From: Eleginops maclovinus
Lineage: Eukaryota > Chordata > Actinopteri > Perciformes > Eleginopidae
DNA: 64,000 nucleotides
Direction of reading: 5' to 3'
Assembly: GCF_036324505.1 (NCBI RefSeq)
Contig: NC_086356.1
Span: 10,664,744-10,728,743 of the forward strand
A program made the translations under genes and the position numbers. This document shows positions 60,394 to 64,000 of the stretch, one piece after another. The notes under the pieces are model-generated. The model was given only the letters and a program-made list of their open reading frames with translations. It ran no database searches and had not been told where the DNA came from. Numbering within the stretch: the first letter of the stretch is position 1; the number at the start of each line of letters is the position of its first letter.

Positions 60394-63300
60394 CTAGAAG
60401 TTAGGTTCATCTGCATCTGCAAACTGGATGGACTGAGAATCAGGGTCCACATCAAAGGGCTTCTCCTGGGAGGGGCTGTCATCCCCAAAAGTGTGGGAGG
60501 GGACGCGACCGTTGCCACACTCGGGCTCAGTCTCGTACCCAGTGTCGCGCAGCGCCTTTAGGTTCTGAGTGGTCTGGCTGCCGTTCTGTGTCGGCTGCTC
60601 CGTCATGTTAATTTTGTCGCCCGCAGTTGCTTCCATCAGCCCCGCCTCGCAGGCTCGGTACTCCGGCTGATGGGCGCTCTTGTGACTGCCTAACAGAGCG
60701 GCTCGCAGCCTCAGGCAGGGAGCCGGAAGATACTGCATGTAGCAGTTGTACGCCAGTGCGGCCAGGAAGAGGAGGAAAAACAGGAGGAAGAGGAAGAGGA
60801 GGGCAGTGCTGTTGTTGTGCTGCAGATACTCCGCCGCTGGGGGCCGGCTATCCTGGCTGCCCGGCGTGTTGGAGCTTGGGGGGAGATGCTTCGGCTGGAA
60901 CCTGATGGTGCTGCTGGGCGGCGGGGTTAGTGATGAGTCAGTTTGGGGAGGGGAGGTGAATTGGGCTGTGGCTGTGAAGCTGGGAGGGGCAATGGCCGAC
61001 GTTAGTAGGGCTCTTTCTGTCTTACCGTTACCTTCAGCTGCTTGTGTGCTAGATGTCTCCTGACTGATGAGGGAGGTGGTCACGTGGCCAGCCTGCTGAG
61101 GGGCTCTGGGTGGGAGAATAAGAGAGAGGACGTATCCGGCCAGGAGGCGGCTGAAGTTCTTCCCAGCAGCGGGGGCCCATTCCACAGACCAGCACTCATA
61201 GTGACCTTGATCCTCGGGGGCCACGCTGTAAATAAGGAGACCGTTTTCGGCTATGAAGTGGAAGCGCGAGGCCTCAGTGAGCACCGAGCCATTGGATTTC
61301 CACATCACCTGGGCCAGGTTGGAGCGTACCAGGCATGGCAGCTCAGCAGAGCTTCCTGGTTTCACTTTCACACGCTGGTAGTCCTTCACAGACAGTCCTG
61401 ATGCTACACGGCAAAAACAGTGGGAAAATAATTACTTAATGGCCCTGTGAAAAGTCAGGTAAAGGGCAAACAACATAGCTTATAGGATAGTGACAAAAAC
61501 ATTGTGATTCGAATTTTACTCGGCTCAACTCAAATGTAACCTTGAGTATGAAAACACTGCATTCAAGTTATTTTATTACAATAATTAGCAGATTGTTTTT
61601 ACCCTCAGTGTTTGTGTTTTAAAGTTTGTAATGTGAGAATATTGAACCCTACCTGAAGGACACTTGCCCGCGTCACCATTCAGGCTCTGGATTAGCCTCC
61701 TGACAAAACAAACAAGCATTATAATCATGGCATCTAAAACATGCTAACACTGAAATGAGGAAGACTGTGACTGTAAATCAGGTCAGACTGGATGGAGTTT
61801 TGCGGTGTAATACTGCATGAGGGGAGCACCGGTATGTGGAGAAAGGATTACCTAAGCCATTGTTTTGTGGTATCGAGAATATTGACACAGGCAGCAGTGT
61901 CAGGGTCCCAGGCACAGTAAGGGTCCCGGGCCAGGACGCAATCATCGCAGGATCGGTACCGGCCACAGAACGCTGTGGGAGACTGAACTACACCAGAGTC
62001 TGAACCGGCATACAGAGATCGTGTCTGTGGAGAAGCACAAGGTTGCTCACGTAATTATGTCAAAGAAAGAGTGCACAAGAAACGACACACACTACATCAC
62101 TTGGATTTGTACTATGTTTAAAAGTCCATTAAAAAAGGCCTCTTTAACATTTTACAACAGAAAGTTTACAAATCACTTGAACTTTTTATCAAAGCATAAT
62201 TGGAGCATTGGTAGCAGAAAACCTATTAGTGTATTGGGACCTTTGTTGTACAGTTTGTCTTATCTTCTGTCACAAAATGCCACCCAACAACAACAAAAAA
62301 AAAAGCTGTCTGCAAAAAAGTGTTCTGCAAACTCCAGACAGCCACAAATGCACCGAAGCAACGAGAAGCGTGCAGTCTCATCTGGTTTAGGGAACTTCTG
62401 GTTTTGCATTTAACAGTGATGCCCTTGACTTTGTAACTTCCTTTCTCACAGAAGATTAAACATAAACACGCAAAAAACACATCTCTCTGTACCAAACGGT
62501 GCACCTTTCAGAATTAGTCAAACCAAACCATCTGAAAAAACACAATACTATAACTTTCATTGGTGTATCATTTAATGCAAAACTGTGGCATTAGACTCCA
62601 TTTATTATAACTTAGTGGGCCTAATAACTGGCATCTGAGGATATTTAACCAACACACAGCACCTTGACAGGCAGAGTTCCTAGGTGTTTATGCTTATAAC
62701 ACATTTTCTAATTCTGGAGCCACAAATTCTCTTTCTTTAGTTAGTAAGCGTTACAGAGGCGTCACTGACCTCAGAGGACAGCAGCAGGTTCTTGATGGAC
62801 TCGGAGTTCTTCAGGAGCTGGATCTCCTCCACAATATGCACCTCTCCTTCATACACCACTGACTTGTGCATGACTCCTTTATCTAGAGATGAGAATGGAA
62901 CAATGGCATTTAGTTTTATAAGAAGCTAGGTATTAGCATCTTTGAAACAAAGGACTACTACTCAATGATCAGTAGGCACCGCAGGTCAAGGCAAATATTT
63001 GTACATTTTGTCAGAAGAACATCTAAACTAGAATGGAATATTTGTGATTGAGGAAGAATTTTTGTATACAATGAATAAGTATAGTACAGAACATGTAATG
63101 CTGATGCATTGTATAAGCACATGCGTACATAAAATGAAAAACAAACTTAAATTTGCATTAGGGGTTAATAAACCCAATCAGGATAACATTTAACCGTCTC
63201 AATTTCAAACTATTTACTTATGTTCCTACCAGTTCCAGTGAAGATGACGTCGTAAATGTTTCCATCGAGCGCGCGGACCCTTTCCACAACGATTTGGGTG

Positions 63301-64000
63301 TAATTGACGTCCTTGGTGATGAGGCGAGGCCCATTGCCGATGGGCAAGACGGGGTCCTCCAGCAGGGGGTGGTCCTTCACAAACTGAAGGGTCTTGTCCG
63401 GCAGGTGGAGAGAGCTGCTGATGTTCTGCTGTCGCATCAGGTTGTTAATACACTGGTGGAGGAAAAAAGGCGGACAGATTTACACAAAAGAATGACAAGC
63501 AGGAATAAACCAATTTATTTTTCCTTTCACGTCTGTTTCATCAAAACAAAAAGCATTGTTGACCCTGTGCTGCATTACACAAAACTAAGCACCATCTTTA
63601 TTATTGGAGCTTTGTTAAAAAGGTACTCACTGCTCCAGGACGTGGAGTAGGAGGGATGCCGTTGTACCGGACCCACTTGGTGTGGGACTGCTCCACTGTG
63701 GCCTTCTGCATGTACTTGCCCTTAGAGAAGACTTCTTCCACAGCTGTCATGTTGTAAGCGCACACTGCTGACAGGCCCACGTTACCCCTGAGGGACGAAG
63801 ATGATGATAGAGCCGGAAGAGAAGCGGGGGAGGAAAGAGAAGTGAATTTATGACCTGCATTGTTTTAAGATATCAACTATTTTCCAAAATTCGTCAAAAT
63901 CACTGACCACTGGGAGGTGAAGACCCCGTATATGACGGTGTCCTTCCAGTCGGCGCCCTTCAGGATGAAGACATCATGAACTACGTTGAAAACAAAGTTG
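60394..64000 (-). CDS. sema4d: Semaphorin-4D, 3' part (partial, runs off the right edge)
   Basis: Class 4 semaphorin, a membrane ligand for plexin-B receptors in axon guidance and immune signalling. Exons, high to low: 64000(truncated)-63908, 63787-63631, 63452-63230, 62882-62770, 62024-61852, 61699-61653 and 61403-60394. All have GT/AG sites and matching phases. The first four encode the end of the sema propeller ([38 protein letters not shown]). A PSI domain follows ([20 protein letters not shown]), then an Ig-like domain (ELPCLV, VMWKSNG, GHYECWS). A Ser/Pro/Thr-rich stalk leads to one membrane helix ([19 protein letters not shown]) and a cytoplasmic tail. The tail motifs DTGYETE, EKPFDV and FADAD are diagnostic for Sema4D. 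The 5' exons lie outside the window. Confidence 0.95.

Noticed and set aside
60627..61401. Plus-strand frames opposite sema4d
   Set aside because: They are shadows of the GC-richer terminal coding exon of sema4d.

Overview
The window is vertebrate nuclear DNA, almost certainly from a teleost fish. Genes have long AT-rich introns with GT/AG splice sites, there are long CA/GT microsatellites, and the interspersed repeats are fish-type: an RTE/Rex3-like LINE ending in GATG repeats, a Tc1/mariner remnant, and TTAA-flanked elements. Four protein-coding genes can be rebuilt exon by exon from splice sites and family homology. They are zbtb7c (+, complete coding sequence), s1pr3 (+, complete, single coding exon), shc3 (-, complete, 12 coding exons, 671 residues) and sema4d (-, 3' part only, running off the right edge).

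Layout. 1-7.3 kb: no coding gene seen. About 7.33-7.77 kb: a TATA-box promoter and probable non-coding first exon, possibly zbtb7c. 13.58-16.5 kb: zbtb7c, encoding a BTB/POZ zinc-finger transcription factor. 16.5-30.7 kb: a repeat-rich gene desert holding a TTAA-flanked element with a THAP-like reading frame (20.0-21.2 kb), a decayed non-LTR retrotransposon with an exact 12-bp target-site duplication (24.6-27.65 kb) and a short terminal-inverted-repeat element (27.85-28.08 kb). 30.7-33.6 kb: s1pr3, a sphingosine-1-phosphate receptor, with a non-coding first exon. 33.99-34.49 kb: a TTAA-flanked MITE. 36.7-48.8 kb: shc3, a PTB-CH1-SH2 adaptor. 48.8-57.9 kb: no coding gene; it contains a Tc1 remnant. 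58.0-64.0 kb: sema4d, including two alternative terminal exons beyond the transmembrane exon.

Relation of the genes. s1pr3, shc3 and sema4d keep the relative order and orientation of human 9q22, so this is an old syntenic block rather than an operon-like unit. zbtb7c belongs to another human chromosome (18q21), so a synteny junction lies in the repeat-rich desert between 16.5 and 30.7 kb. All three block genes act in cell-surface signalling: a lipid-activated GPCR, a tyrosine-kinase adaptor and a semaphorin ligand.

The most interesting observation is in sema4d. A pair of phase-matched exons downstream of the transmembrane exon encodes a Ser-rich linker plus a complete Ig-like fold and no membrane segment, which predicts a secreted form made by alternative 3' splicing. 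A possible alternative first coding exon of shc3 is a weaker second. I saw no CRISPR array, tRNA, rRNA or other recognisable RNA gene.
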